Shown here: in pieces, positions 35,824 to 48,844 of the stretch
Layout: each line of letters begins with the position of its first letter
Position numbering within the stretch: the first letter of the stretch is position 1
Origin: Rotaria socialis
Taxonomy: Eukaryota; Rotifera; Eurotatoria; Philodinida; Philodinidae
Assembly (NCBI GenBank): GCA_905331475.1
Contig: CAJNYU010001910.1
Coordinates: 124,001 to 188,000 of the forward strand
Direction of reading: 5' to 3'
Length of the DNA: 64,000 bases
Translations under genes and position numbers: made by a program
Notes under the pieces: model-generated
Database searches by the model: none
What the model saw: the letters and a program-made list of their open reading frames with translations, nothing else
What the model was told of the DNA's origin: nothing

Positions 35824-38800
35824 CTATGTTTCTATTCGGAGATTAACTGTAGGGTAGAATGAGAAAAGATTACGTTTGAGACTGTTTTGTATATGTTCTA
35901 GTAAACTATGGTTCATTGTAATATAGATTTGATCTTGAGCGTCAAAACGTTCGACTTTAATTAAACTTTTATCTTTAGTTCTTCCTAAAGTAATATTATA
36001 ATAATCAAGTCGTTCATAAAATAATGAATGTAAACAAATTAATAATCTTTCATAGAGTCCATCTGGTAGAAAATATGAATTTCCATTGATGATTTTAATT
36101 TTTTGAAGTGAACCTTGTTTAACTATATGAGAATCAATTATTTCGATTTGGTCCCATGCTGGTATATGTTCTTGTGTATAGTTTAATGCGATTTCTTCTA
36201 GAAAACTTTTATTCAGGATAGTTTCTTGACCGTGATCCATTGCAAGCCATATTTGCTGTTGTTTAAATCTTCTTCTTTGTTCACGTTTAAGACGCTCATG
36301 CGAACGTTTTTGTTCAAGTATTTTAAAATATTCTTTATGATTAATATCAATGGACGTTTCATTCATTAACCACGGACAAACAAAATAAAATGTTGAAAAT
36401 TCCCGATCTAAAATGAATGTAAGAAAAAAAAAATGAAATCCTTATAAGACATTTCTAATGTTTTTTTCCTCACAATTCGGGTTTGACTCATTTAAATAGC
36501 CGAGATATAAATGTTCCATTAAACGACAAATATCAATAATATTTTCTTCTATAACACATATATTATTATTATTCTGTGCAAAAAATAGACAATTAAGCAT
36601 ATTCCATGTATATTCTCCACGTGTTAACAGACGTTGTCGATCAATATTAAATAATTCTTGTGTTGGATAATAACCAGAAAAATGAAATATCATATTATCA
36701 TCGTAATTTAACCATTCATTCATATAAGGACGAAATAGGGAACGAGATAAAATATTATTTAATAAATGATAAGGTTTGACAATAATTGTTCTTGAAGATC
36801 TTTGTTCAAAAACAAGAATATCACCTAGAACTTTTAAATAATCAAGACATTGTTCAAATGTCATTTGATTTATTTCTTCTTCGACTGGTGTTCTGTTTTC
36901 ATTTTCAGATAATGGTGGTATAGTTTGCTGTTGAAATTGATTTAGACAAGTATCATAATCGATTATTATGGAATTTGATTCGACCAATCCTAGACGTCGT
37001 TTAAGAAGTTGACGTTTTTGTTTATGATGTTTAATATTCCATTGTTCTGCAATGATTTCTAATATTTCAATAACTTGGTGTGATGTTTCTTCTCTATCTA
37101 AATAGATTGCGTCAGAAAAATATTCTGAATATAAATGAATATTTTTCCGTTGATTTTCTTCATCAGTTAAATACATATTCACTTTTGAGTGAATTTCATC
37201 TAGAAGTTGTTGTTGATAATCATCTGATCTCCCTATTCGACCATCGAAAATTAATCCAACAATTGCAATTGATGCTTGTTGACAATGGTCCGATATAGAT
37301 TCAATATAACGAAATATATTATCATCTAACCAATCTTGTGTTAATAATGAATCATAGTCAATCATCGACATATAATTTTCATTTCTAGAATTGAAAAGTA
37401 TTTTACTTTATTCATCTCAGGAAAAAAGAACTATAAAATGTAATGTTATCGGAAAAAATAGATTGTAAAAGAAATGATTATTAGAGCTTATGGCATTCAG
37501 CAGAGATTGAAAGTATTCTCATCTTCTGACTTTCACAAACTAAATTTTATTCTTACTACAGACACGCATAATTCTAGCTGGAAGAAATTGTTTATATTCT
37601 CGTAGAATTCGCTCTAGCATCTTCAATATGACTCATTATTCGTTAGATTGTCCTTTTTCCGAAGATATTTTGTTACTAGAAGTTTTCTAACATCCTAATT
37701 TTTAGTTAATGAAAAAGAAACGAACTGTCAAAAGTTGTAGACGTTTACAATTTATTATTAAGAGCTATGCCAGAATAATATGAATACAAATATTTTCTTA
37801 TAAGTGTTTTTGAAGAGACAATGAATCTCATATATCTACATACTCGTTCATGTTGTCGAAACTTTTTGTTGCCTGAACAATATCTAAAAGATTAGTTAAG
37901 TTAACTGGTAAAATAAATAGAGCATTTGAGTCATAGATTAATGGATTAAGTATTTCAAAGCTTGGTTCACTTGTTATATCGAATATTGTGCAATATAAAT
38001 TATTTTTCGTAATCAATGTTGATTTTTCTATAAAGTTTTTGATCAATTCATTTGATCGATAAGTTCGAAGTGGTGGAGGAGCAGTTCGTTTAATTTTTGA
38101 ACGCACACTAAGAGTAGTATCATTGCTAGTTGATATACGATTTTCAATCCATTGATCTGTGATACCGGATGATGCCGCATCACTTGGCCGTTTTTGCTGT
38201 TGTTGTTGTTCTGCTGCTGCTGTTGCTGCTTCTTGTTCAATTAATTTTAATTGATTTTCTTGAAGAATTGATACATACATATCGAGAGTTTTTCGTGTAT
38301 TAGCAATGACTGTATGGTTATTAAGAATTTTTATTGTTAAAGCTGTTTTACCAACATTTTTCTCTCCAATCAATATTAATTTAAGATGATAAAAATTATT
38401 TAGAAGTTTTTTTTCTTTCGTTTCAACATAGTCAAATAAGGTTTGAATATATATTGATTTCCATACATAACTCGGAGGATCTCGTATTGGATTACCTGAT
38501 AGATGAAGACCAACACGTTGAAAACTTTCATCGATAAAATTCATTGATTTTAGACCAGTCATGTGACGAATCGACAATGGAAGATAATCTATTTGATTAT
38601 ATCGTAAATCAAGTGTTTCTAATTGTTCGAAATTACATAATTCATTTGGAAATGTGGCTAGATTATTATATGATATATCGAGTGTTAATAGTGATCGACT
38701 TTTTGAAAAGCCATCTTCAATTGAATTTATATGATTATGGCTAACAATTAAACTTTTTAATGTTAATATACGAGCAATATGATTTGGTAAACTGGTAAGA

Positions 38801-40202
38801 AAGTTATTTGATAAAATAAGTGTTTCCAATTGATCTAATTGAAATAAATATTCTGGTATAGTTTCAATACGATTATTTGAGACATCGAGTATTTTTAAAT
38901 GTATCATTGTACATAATGATTCTGGTATTTGAAAAAATGAATTATTCGATAAATATAATTCACGAAGATTAACTAGCACATGTTCTTTTGGTATTGAATT
39001 TAATTTTGTTTGATTTAAATCTAATGTTTGTAAACTTTCAAGTTCAAATATAACTTGTGGGATATGTTCCGAATGTATTTTTCCTTCGTCAATTAATTGT
39101 AACATATAATTATCGAGAAATTTATAAAATGTTTGAAAATTTATTTTAAATTCATATAATTGACGACATTCGACAAGTGTTTCAGGTAGATTATCTATTG
39201 GATTACTTGTTAAGTCGATTGTTTGCAGTTTTTCGCAAAAACCAATTTCAGGCGGAAGTGTATCAAGATCCATTTGACAGAGCCGAAGATGTCGTAGATT
39301 CGTTAAATTACCTATAAAAAGCGTTTAAAATTGGTTTTGGGAAAAATTATAGCCTTTTTTTTAAATTTAACTTACCAATTTCACTTACAATATAACCAAC
39401 TTTATTACGACTTATGTCGAGTGTCTCGATACTAACTGTATGCCAGAGAACAACAGGAATATGTTTTAATGTACATTCGGCCATAATTAATGTCTGAAGA
39501 TTTCGTAAATAACGAAATTCGCGTGGTAAACAAAAATAATCATCGAGACCATTTTTTACACGTAATGGATTTCGTGATAAATCAAGATATTCAAGATTAA
39601 CTAGAGAACGTATACTTGTTGGCAAACCTGATAGATTATTATTCGATAAAATTAATCGACGAAGAGTAACAACTGGATATGAAAAAAGAAATCAAATAAT
39701 GATTAGAACAAAAACCATGAAGATTATACTTACGTTCCAAGATTTCTAATGGTACCGAAGATAGACCTCGAAAAGATAAATCTTGTCTTTCAGCATCGTT
39801 CGTTTGTGATACTTGTTTATTCTCTGCATCACTAGTACTTATTGAGCTCTTTTTTCTCTTTAAACCTCCTTTGCGATTCGGCGATGGTGATTTTGATTTT
39901 GATTTCGATTTCGATGATGATGATGTTGGTGTTTTACCGGTAGATCTACGTTTTTTCGATGAATTTGATGTTGGTGATGCTGGATTTGTTGATCGATTAC
40001 TTGGTGAAGTCTCGGAACGTTTTGTTGAATTTGTTGCTCTTCCATTTCGTTTCGATGATTGTGATGACGTTTTTGCACGTAGTTTATCTTCGTCTTGTGC
40101 ACTTTTATTTGGCGATCTTCGATGTGATTGAGAAGATGATCGGCTTTTAGCTCGTTGTCGTTCACCAGGAGACGAATTAGCTTGGCGATTACTGCTTGAC
40201 AT
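35824..40202 (-). CDS. LRR-Roc-COR (ROCO) protein, MFHAS1-like
   Basis: Large scaffold protein with leucine-rich repeats and a Ras-like GTPase, about 1,242 aa in five exons: 40202-39734, 39672-39376, 39311-37844, 37384-36474, 36407-35824 (sum divisible by three). Order: a Ser/Arg/Lys-rich basic N-terminus (SPSPNRKGG, SKSKSKSKSPS); about a dozen LRRs (LPTSIRSLVNLEYLDLSRNP, LRELYLSNNSFFQIPESL, LETLDLRYNQIDYLPLSI); the Roc GTPase with P-loop GEKNVGKT near 38360; an inserted Gln-rich linker; a G3-like FDITSEP; then COR-type helical sequence in the last exons. No kinase follows, as in MFHAS1/MASL1. The NKxD specificity motif is not obvious. An in-frame ATG at 40382 could add 60 basic residues. Its 5' end faces array gene 1 across 150-330 bp. 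Confidence 0.88.
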
Positions 40203-40534
40203 GTTTGTTTGCGTTTGAATGAAGGAAAGAAAAAGCCTGTTGTTAGAGCAGTGATTCTCTGTTCTTTCTACTATTTGCTTAAGGACACGTTGTTTTGAAG
40301 GTAATGTTTTTTTATATTTCTTTTTTTTTGTTGCATTGACTCGTGCTCTTTTTTTTCCTATCCCTATCAAACATGAATCCATATGAGAGAGAGATTACAA
40401 TTAATCAATGAAGACTTATACGACCATCAAATAAAGTTGAACCATATATCTTTAACATTGTATAAACTTAAAATACTTAACAAGTGTTTGAATATTGTAG
40501 ATCATTTTTCATTAACAGGTTATTCTATTTTATA
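40203..40534. promoter_or_regulatory. Putative bidirectional promoter, ROCO / array gene 1
   Basis: The two genes start head to head with only about 330 bp between start codons (about 150 bp if the upstream ROCO ATG is used). An acceptor-like CATTAACAG precedes the array ATG. No TATA box can be assigned with confidence. Confidence 0.4.
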
Positions 40535-41324
40535 ATGACTGACTATTTAGCATATGGGGGGACATTTTCTCATTCACCATGGTATTTTTACAGTATCGAT
40601 ACGATTTTTCGTGATCATATGGATGTATTACGGCAGCAAAAGTCAAATGCAGAGCAGTATATTCACACTTGGGCTAACAGTCTTCATTCTCAAGTCGATG
40701 ACCATGCAAGACTCCAAAAAGAGTGTCTTCAAATGTACTATGAAGAGAGAGATAACTATTTGAAAGAGAAGAAAACTGTCACTATCAGTACTGCACAAGC
40801 ATTGGACTACCATAACAATCTTCACGAAATTGATAAACTATTGAAAGACTGTAAGAATTTAAAGCTTGAATTGCTAGCCGAAAGCTACCAAGAAGATAAG
40901 TCGCTTCCGTTTATATACTATACGACCAAAGATCAGCTTGAAAAAATAAAAGCACAGAACACTCATGTTAGTAAGACTGCAAATAACACACAAAATGCAT
41001 CATCTTCAACGAGCAATTATCGAGACGCTAACGTTGCTACATACTTAAAGACAGATTCATCCAATAATCAGACATTGCCGAGTGAACAGCAAACTAAGTG
41101 AGTGTTTCTGTTATCAGATCTGTTATAATATGTAATTTTCGTTCGTTTTTAGCACACCATCATCAGCATTCAACTCTACCACTACGTATGATCGCTCAAT
41201 TAGTCAGAATATAGATGATGAGGACGGAGAAACGAAATGTCCAGTGTGCTTTATGTTATATCCACCAAATATGAGTCGAATCGATCGAGGAAAACATGCA
41301 GACGACCACTTCAAGGATGATTAG
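40535..41324 (+). CDS. Array gene 1: coiled-coil protein with C-terminal CCHH finger
   Basis: Unknown function; 244 aa from exons 40535-41097 and 41153-41324. The N-terminal 30 residues are aromatic (WYFYS). They are followed by a predicted coiled coil of about 100 residues with the family Trp (TWANSLHSQV) and LLKDCKNLKLELL. A Ser/Thr/Asn-rich linker comes next, then the zinc finger CPVCFMLYPPNM with DRGKHADDHF (C-x2-C-x15-H-x3-H), and the tail KDD. The start ATG at 40535 comes just after an acceptor-like CATTAACAG, so a leader exon or trans-spliced leader is likely. It is the most diverged intact copy in the finger (LYP for IFP). AATAAA occurs about 25 bp after the stop. Confidence 0.75.
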
Positions 41325-42634
41325 CGAAGTAAATGGACAGATTTTGCAATAAAAAATACTTCTTGCACTATGCTTAAGCTTTATACTGTGGAGATGCTTG
41401 TTCGATTCAATTTTTCAACATAGCTGTATTCGATAGATCAAAAATGCTAATTTATATTTCTTGATTTCATCAAAATTATTTTTGTTCATTTTCTAATATA
41501 ATCATAAATAAACAAGATAGAAGTATTTTCTTTGTTTTAGAATAAAAAGATATAAAGTTTTCATCGAAAAACTAGAACACTGTACAAACGACGTTTCTTC
41601 ATGTCTCAAAAGCTTCATAGTCGGTGGTAGTTCAATAAATATATTTAATATAAGCCTAGCCATTATCTATAGGAGTTTGGCGACTATTATGATTCATTAT
41701 TTTGATGGCCAATATTTGACAAGTCAATCAAAAATTATGTATACTCTTCCTCGGGTATTTATTACTATCCTAACAAAATATTAATGCAACTCTAGATAAG
41801 TAAAAAATATTTTCGTCAAGTCCTAGACGTCGAAATATTTTTCTTTGAATTAACTATAAACTGCCTTCACTTTTCACAGAATTGATTGAAAGAAACTGTC
41901 ATATTTGCTTGCTTGATTGCTAAATTAGTGCCTAAATTTAGAATAGTAATGAATGCCTTAGATATTTTCCATAGATTAGTATTATATATAAATAAGTTGA
42001 CGATTTCACTGTAAATTCTGTCTTTTCGATTGTCTGAAATCTAATTTTGTTTTAGATTTATTATGAAAGTTTCCAGCATCTCCTTATGTGTTGATTGATG
42101 TAAACCTGAAATTGTCGAATGATTTTTCGTCAATATCTTCATTGGACTTCTCGTAAGTCTCTTAATTTTGAATCTATTTTCTGTACATATTTTCGTTGAA
42201 AAACTGCATCAGGAGTATATGAAAATATTCAGACCCTAGATCTCTAGGTATTCGATATTGTTTCATCATTGTATTATGGCTTCATAAATAGTGGTTAACG
42301 ATTAGTATAAGCCACATGTTTTATGGAGAAATGACTTTGATAACAAATGCTCGGTACGTAACTATATTTACGTATTTTTAAATATATCAATAGTAATAAA
42401 AACATCACATTCATTTAATATCATAACTTGTATGGGTTACTTGGTCCTTTACTTTTCGAATCGTCGAAAAAGAAATAAAAACAAAACAATTGATATGCAT
42501 AAGCAGCACATGCCGAAAAATCAACGCAAAAAACAAATATTATTTTTGATTTTCTTTTACTTTTTATAAATCGAATTATTGTTTTTTTTTAAACAATTTC
42601 AGATCATTATCTCAGATATTTGTTTAGATTTTCG
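41325..42634. other. Spacer between array genes 1 and 2
   Basis: AT-rich, no exon. The spacers between the later units (43441-44532, 47210-48068, 48845-50716, 51494-52850) are alike: no coding frame with family resemblance was found in them. Confidence 0.5.
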
Positions 42635-43440
42635 ATGTCAAGATTTTCATTCTTGGGCATCAAGATTTTCAGCAGTGAAGCAGAAAAACAAATAAACATA
42701 TTATTTGAAAATAATGCAGACGCATTATCTGATCAAAAATCAAAGAAGTTGCGGTGTATCGGTGCATGGGAAGAAACTCAACTTCAGAATATTCGCCAAC
42801 ACGCAAACTACCAAAAACAGCTGCTTGACGAAGAATATGAAAAAGAATACAACGATTTGAAAGAACAACGTCAGAAATTTATTGAGACACTACTTATACA
42901 CGAAGCTCAGAAAAATACTGAACAAATTAATCAATTAATTGGTTGTTGTAAAGCATTGCAGTTTGAATTACCCTCACTGATCTTCAACGAACAGCTTACT
43001 CAGTTTATTCATGTAACAAAACAACAGTGGTCGAATAGAAAAGATGATAAATCAAATGTGTTGAAGTCAACAGACAATACATCAAGACAAAACTCATTAG
43101 TGAATCAAAATTATGGGTCACAACATGCTAATAATGGTCTTGTAAACTCATGGCCGACGTCTACACCAGAAAACTCAACGCAAATACAGTAATTTTGTGC
43201 ATGAGCAAGTTTATCTATTTTATGAGTAACAATATCTTTCTTTGCAGTACAAAGCAATCACCGACGCATTCTGATGGTTACCACAGAAGTGGTACGAGTA
43301 ATGACAGTGATCATAACTTTTATGATGCCCAAGATGATAAGCTGCTTGTAAAATGTCCTACATGCTTTATGATATTTCCGACCAGTATGACAGCCTGCGA
43401 TCGATCTCAGCACGTTCAAGAACATTATATAGATGATTGA
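42635..43440 (+). CDS. Array gene 2: coiled-coil protein with C-terminal CCHH finger
   Basis: 248 aa from exons 42635-43188 and 43248-43440. The N-terminus MSRFSFLGIKIF is followed by the coiled coil with AWEETQLQNIRQH, YEKEYNDLKEQRQKF and QLIGCCKALQFEL. The linker is polar; the finger is CPTCFMIFPTSM with DRSQHVQEHY and a DD end. Sequence around the start and the coiled coil is almost identical at DNA level to the decayed copy at 53341, so that copy arose from this gene or a close relative. An AG acceptor (ACAATTTCAG) precedes the leader by 35 bp. Function is unknown; the finger pattern suggests ubiquitin or another small protein as partner. Confidence 0.78.
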
Positions 43441-44532
43441 TAAATAAACAACTATAATATTTCTCCATAATAATTAACGGTCAAAATTTCATTGGTTTTC
43501 ACTAGACTTTTTTGTTTTCAAGAAAGTAAGAAGGACGAATTTTCAATGTGTATACTTTCTAAATAAATAAATAAGATCCGAAATCGTTCTATTCTACAGA
43601 GAGAAAAAAGACATAGTTTTTCTACATAGAAAACTAAATACTTTCGAACATTTTATTTGTTTTCGATTTGCAGATACACCTTCTTTTTAATTGGTTCCAA
43701 TAAAGAGTGAAATTTCAAAACTTCTCAAATCAATATTTAGACATAATTTTCAATCCGATATTATCTTTTCTAAAGAACACTGATAAATCTTTATGATCAA
43801 AACAAAAGTCGGTTGTATTTTTCAATTCGTCAACATTGATTCTACATTTCTATCGTTAATGATTAAGATCGGATGTAAACTTCGAATGTGTGCAAGATAA
43901 TTTTATATTTAGTCGATCGACTATCTTGTAACCTTGATTTTATCACCGTAAACAGAACGTGGCATAGATGCACACTCAACAAAATTTAATACATTGAGAA
44001 CATGAAAATGATCTGACTCGCACGAAAGATGTGTTGAACCTAATTAACATGCGAATAAATCAAGATTTTTTTATCTAAAATAAAATAATTTGTTTTTCTT
44101 TCGATGTCATCCGATTAAACTTTTCTTTAGATCATTCTGAATGTTTTATTTTCAATCCTTTTATATGTAAAGTCATCTTTGTGGCTCATTGTACTCTAAC
44201 TTAAAATTAATATGTAACATTTCTTTTTTACACTTCATACTTACTCTACCGGCGCATGTGTTTGAAAGAAGAATAGACGAAAAAAAATGCGCTTGACTTA
44301 GTAGTCGTTTTTGTTATTTTAACCATTAGCTTGCCAAATTGTTTTTTTCAGTGACTCCTTCTTTTCTTTTTGTTCTGTGGATCAATCTGAATACAGGTGA
44401 ATGGCGGAACGCTTCTGCATTAGAAGCAAATATTGACGACGCGAAAAAAAGACTTTGAAAGTTGTATCTTTTAGGATTATATATTGATCAAAACAAAGTT
44501 TTAGATTCTTACTAATTTGAATTGATTTCTAC

Positions 44533-45339
44533 ATGTCAGAGCAGTCTTTTATCAACGAAACATTAGAAATCCAACCGTTGGAAACAGAAATTCGGCATGT
44601 CTTCAATCATCATGTCACTGTGTTGTGCAATCAAAAATGGAAAATCGTCGATGAGATGACAAAGTGGAGTAGTACACTTATTGCTCAAATTCAAGAACAT
44701 GTCAAACAACAAAGAGAACTTCTCGAATTGGTATATCAAAAGAAAAAGTTTCACCTTGAAGCTTTATGCATTCGATCTCTTGAACACGTTCAGATGTATG
44801 AGCAGAAAAAAGAATACGAACAATTAAAATTATGGTTCAATAAATGTAATACTCTGAAATTTGAATTAGCTACATTACTCTACATTGAGCGTCCTATATC
44901 CTCAATACAGTTGATAACAGAAGAACAATCAAATGGACACGAACACAGCCAACAAAAGACTGCATATATATCATCTGCAATGAAACAAATAGTAGACGAC
45001 GAGAAATATAATAGAAATCATACTGATATCAATGAAAATGGATCTCCCAAATTGACTTGGACGAATACAGAATCAGCGAAGTCAGTTTTTCTATCAATAG
45101 CTATATTATTTTGCTCTATATAACTCAATCTATTTTTGTTTTTGATTCGTAGTACACCACCAGCAATAAGAAAATCTATGAATGATAATGATCAAGCAAT
45201 CACCTACGATGACAATAGGCTAACCGAGAATATCTCCAGTGATAAGGAATTGTGCGAAAAATGTCCTATATGTTTTATGATATTTTCACAGAGTATGACT
45301 GTAGACAATCGAAATCTTCATGTTAACGAGCATTATTAA
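44533..45339 (+). CDS. Array gene 3: coiled-coil protein with C-terminal CCHH finger
   Basis: 244 aa from exons 44533-45080 and 45153-45339, intron in phase 2 like its neighbours. Family coiled coil with HHVTVLCNQKWKIVDEMTKW, LIAQIQEHVKQQRELLE and CNTLKFELATL. The finger is CPICFMIFSQSM with NRNLHVNEHY, at the very C-terminus (no acidic end). If the intron is retained, the frame runs on for 13 hydrophobic codons and stops at 45123. The start ATG has no closer in-frame rival. A mariner-like MITE begins 241 bp after the stop. Confidence 0.77.
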
Positions 45340-45580
45340 GATATTTGATAAAAAGAAAACTTTTTATATATAACTAGAAAACTTTTCAAAATATTAGTCA
45401 ATATTTTTTTATATATGTAAATTTTTAAAGATGATGAATATCTAATTTTATTTTTGGTATATCTATATCTATATAACTATTGTTCAGAATAAAAGTTCTT
45501 TGAAAAACTAAATATACTATTGATTTTAAAGTATCATTTGGAGACATCCATATTATTATTGATAATCATTATTGTTACTA

Positions 45581-46100
45581 GAGGGTGTCCCATAAGTAAG
45601 GTAACAGAGTTTTTTTTTCGTTTTCTTTCCTATATGTCGTCAGTTAGAACTCATATGCATACTACAGATACCGGGCGATACAAGTGGAAGATACAGCATA
45701 TGAACAATATTTGAATGTGGTAATTTGTCCACAAGTGTATAAATGTAGTATAACAAAACAAAAGGAAACATGCAACTTTGCAAAGACTTAGAAGAAGAAT
45801 ACATTGAGAAATTTTTATGGAAAACTTTGTACTGAAGAGACTTCGCAGAGACAAACTTTTCTACGTGCCATTTTCTTGCTCTGTTGCTTTAATAGAAGTT
45901 TTGCTACGACTCAAACATGTGTCCTTATTTTTTGGTTGTACGATTTTTTAACAAATTACTACATTCAATTATTGTTCATATGCTGTATCTTCCACTTGTA
46001 TCGCCCGGTATCTGTGGTATACATATCAGTTCTAACTGACGATACATAGGAAAGAAAACGAAAAAAAGACCCTGTTACCTTACTTATGGGACACCCCCTG
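45581..46100. mobile_element. Tc1/mariner-like MITE, 520 bp
   Basis: Long terminal inverted repeats: left GAGGGTGTCCCATAAGTAAG; right, reversed, CAGGGGGTGTCCCATAAGTA. The arms match for about 160 bp, including GATACCGGGCGATACAAGTG and GAAGATACAGCATATGAACA. A TA dinucleotide borders both ends (45579-45580, 46101-46102), the Tc1/mariner target. No transposase. Lies between array genes 3 and 4. Confidence 0.85.
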
Positions 46101-46420
46101 TATATTTTGTGATCCCTAACAAAAAATAATCATCATACAGAACTTCATTGGCATGTGCTTATTGTGTGTTGAGCAACAAGAAGAAAAGTTACACTCGGGA
46201 AGTGATTATGTTCTGTTCTTCCAAGTATTTACTTGCCAGCACGTTACTCAACTGACACAACGTTTTTTTTCAAACTCTTTTTGTATTCGTCGCTGTCAAG
46301 TTTTCTTTTCCTTTTATTCAATGGAATAATTGTGCAGAATGAGAAATACATTCGATCAAAACGATGTATATACATATGCTTAAGATTTCAGATTTTTTAT
46401 ATACTATTACCACTTTCGTC

Positions 46421-47209
46421 ATGTCATATTATAAGCAGTTATATCCACCACCAGTTCCACAGTGTCAATCGGAAATGGAAATTCGAAATTTATTCGAACG
46501 TCATATGAAAGCGTTGCTTGATCAAAAAAACACAATGATCAATGAAATCGTCGAATGGGAGAATAATCTTATTCGTCAAATTCAAGAGAATGTTACTAAT
46601 CAAAAAGCTCTTGTTGAACAATATTGTAAATATCAATTGAATTCTCTTCGAGCTACATGTCAAGAATTTCTCGATACAGCATTAATCTATGAACAAAACA
46701 AGAATAGAGAAGAAGTTCGTCGATTGATTGAACATTGTCACTCGTTAAAAGCGGAATTGGGTGTATTCGATTATCCCGAACAACCTATTCCATTTATCAA
46801 AATCCAAAAAGAAAAACAGCAAGTAGACGTTAAACAAGATGTATCTATCACACATAAATCAAATAATCGATCGACCATGAATGATGATTTTAGAATAGAT
46901 AGCAATACAAATCTAGATGGATCTACTTCTTCTATATCGGCCGGTGCGCGTACAAATCCAATGAAGTGAGTATATTTCATGATGATATAGATGTGTTCAA
47001 GTTTGGTCTTTCGTAGTCAACAGTTACTGACAACAGTATCTAATATCGATTACAATCAGATGATGATCGACGATCTTCACCGAGAGTCTGATGCGATAGA
47101 TCGTGGTGACACTCTCGATAAATGTCCTGCTTGTTGTATTATATTTTTATCAACAATGGACACTCGCGAACGAACACAACACGTCAATCAACATTTTGAT
47201 GATAGCTGA
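46421..47209 (+). CDS. Array gene 4: coiled-coil protein with C-terminal CCHH finger
   Basis: About 245 aa from exons 46421-46965 and 47017-47209. The ATG at 46421 follows an acceptor (GATTTCAG) by about 30 bp; an upstream in-frame ATG at 46364 lies before that acceptor and is unlikely to be used. A Pro-rich N-terminus (YPPPVPQ) leads into the best family coiled coil: FERHMKALLDQKNTMINEIV, EWENNLIRQIQEN, YEQNKNREEVRRLIEHC and a following PIPFIKIQ. The finger is CPACCIIFLSTM with ERTQHVNQHF, so Cys/His are kept although FMIFP has drifted. Confidence 0.77.
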
Positions 47210-48068
47210 AGAGCGATGAGGTAGAAAGTGATTCTAATCAAAACATCGAAGTTTTTACAAGTATTTTTTCTGCCTTTCTTACTGAAGAATAGTATTTACA
47301 TATTGTCAAGTTTCGCTGTTGATTATTATTTTATCTCACATTGAAATTATCTCATTAGTTGTTATTTGTAAATGAATATATAACTTTTAAGAGCTATCTT
47401 TTTTTCTAGCAAAAAGAAACAATATAATTTATGAGTCGAAATAAAGTGTTTATCGAATGTTTGTATTATTATTTTTATTGCAATACATTGATTTAAAAAT
47501 ATTAATTAGACGAATGAAAGAGAAAAACAAGATTATAACGAAAATCTAGCCTATTTAAAATTATTCTTATTGAACATTTATTTTTACTATTATCTTGTCA
47601 AAATTCTTATTATTGCATTGAATATCAAATTTTCATTTATTCATTCGTTTGTATTGTGTCTAGTATCTTAAGAAAAATTCATTTCATTCTACTTCGATCA
47701 AAGTATTGTTTCATGTGAAATAGCTCTGAAGAACTTCGTTAATAATACTTCATGATCTTCATATTGTACAAGAAAAACATTGATTTTTCAGCCGGCATAT
47801 TTTTTACTAACATAAAAACTTGCCGAAGCATGCTTGTGTCAAAGACAGTCATACTTTAAAGGAAGCAAGGAAGAAAAAAAACCAATGACAAATTTTTTTA
47901 TACTTTCTTTCATTTATTTATTGACATATTTTTCTGCGTCACTTTACCAATTTTTTCCTTTTTACATTAGTCCATGTTTCTTTTTCTCCGTTTCTTTTCT
48001 TATTATAACGGAGTATTTATTTTAAAACAGAATTTATCTCGGGAAGTTTCAGATTTCTGGTTACCAAT

Positions 48069-48844
48069 ATGAATTTCTTTTCGTCTTTTTATACACCTTC
48101 AGTCGGGTCAAGAGTAACCACATCCAATATCTATGATATATTCAGGAGCCATTGGAGTTCGTTGTACAACCAAAGGCAAAAAGCAGAACAAGCGATTGAT
48201 GAATGGAAATTAGCTCTTATAAATGAAATTAATGAGTATGCACAGCGACAGAAGGGTCTTGTTCAGAAAGCTTATTGTGATCAACAAAAGTACTTCGACA
48301 CCCAGCGTGAAGAATTTATTGAGACATTTTTAATCTATGAACGGAAAGGGGATACTGAAGAAATGAATCGACTCCTGGAGAAGTGTAAAAATATAGCAGA
48401 AGAATTAGTTAAATTAAGCTTTCAATCAAAAGATACACAATTCATTGTAGTTACATTATTAGAGTCAAACAGTTCAACGTATAATGAAGACCGCAAACAA
48501 TCAGAAATTGAAAATGACAACAATCGAAATCTATCAATACAGAGAACTGAAGGTGGACCATTGGATACCAGAGATTCTACATATAACTCAGAGTCAGGTT
48601 CAACACCTGTAGCTTCGAATCGAATAAAGTTTGTACATCATTGAACTTAGTAATTGTGTCATTTTAAAACTTATTTTTCAGCCAAACAACGACACATACA
48701 ACTGATAGTAATATGTTGCACGTATCAGGTGTCTCAGATGATAACTTGAACGATCAATGTCCAGTATGTTTTATGATATTTCCATCGCATATGTTATCAA
48801 TAAATCGATCAATTCATGTGGAGAAACATTACGAAAATGATTAA
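48069..48844 (+). CDS. Array gene 5: coiled-coil protein with C-terminal CCHH finger
   Basis: About 240 aa from exons 48069-48628 and 48682-48844. The start ATG lies 18 bp after an acceptor-like GTTTCAG. Coiled coil: FRSHWSSLYNQRQKAEQAID, EWKLALINEINEYAQRQKGL and NRLLEKCKNIAEELVKL, then TQFIVVT. Polar linker, then the finger CPVCFMIFPSHM with NRSIHVEKHY and an acidic END end. Intron in phase 2 with donor GTTTGT, weaker than in its siblings. Confidence 0.77.

Noticed and set aside
39871-40131. DF- and V-rich frame on the + strand
   Set aside because: Antisense shadow of the Ser/Lys-rich N-terminus of the ROCO gene.
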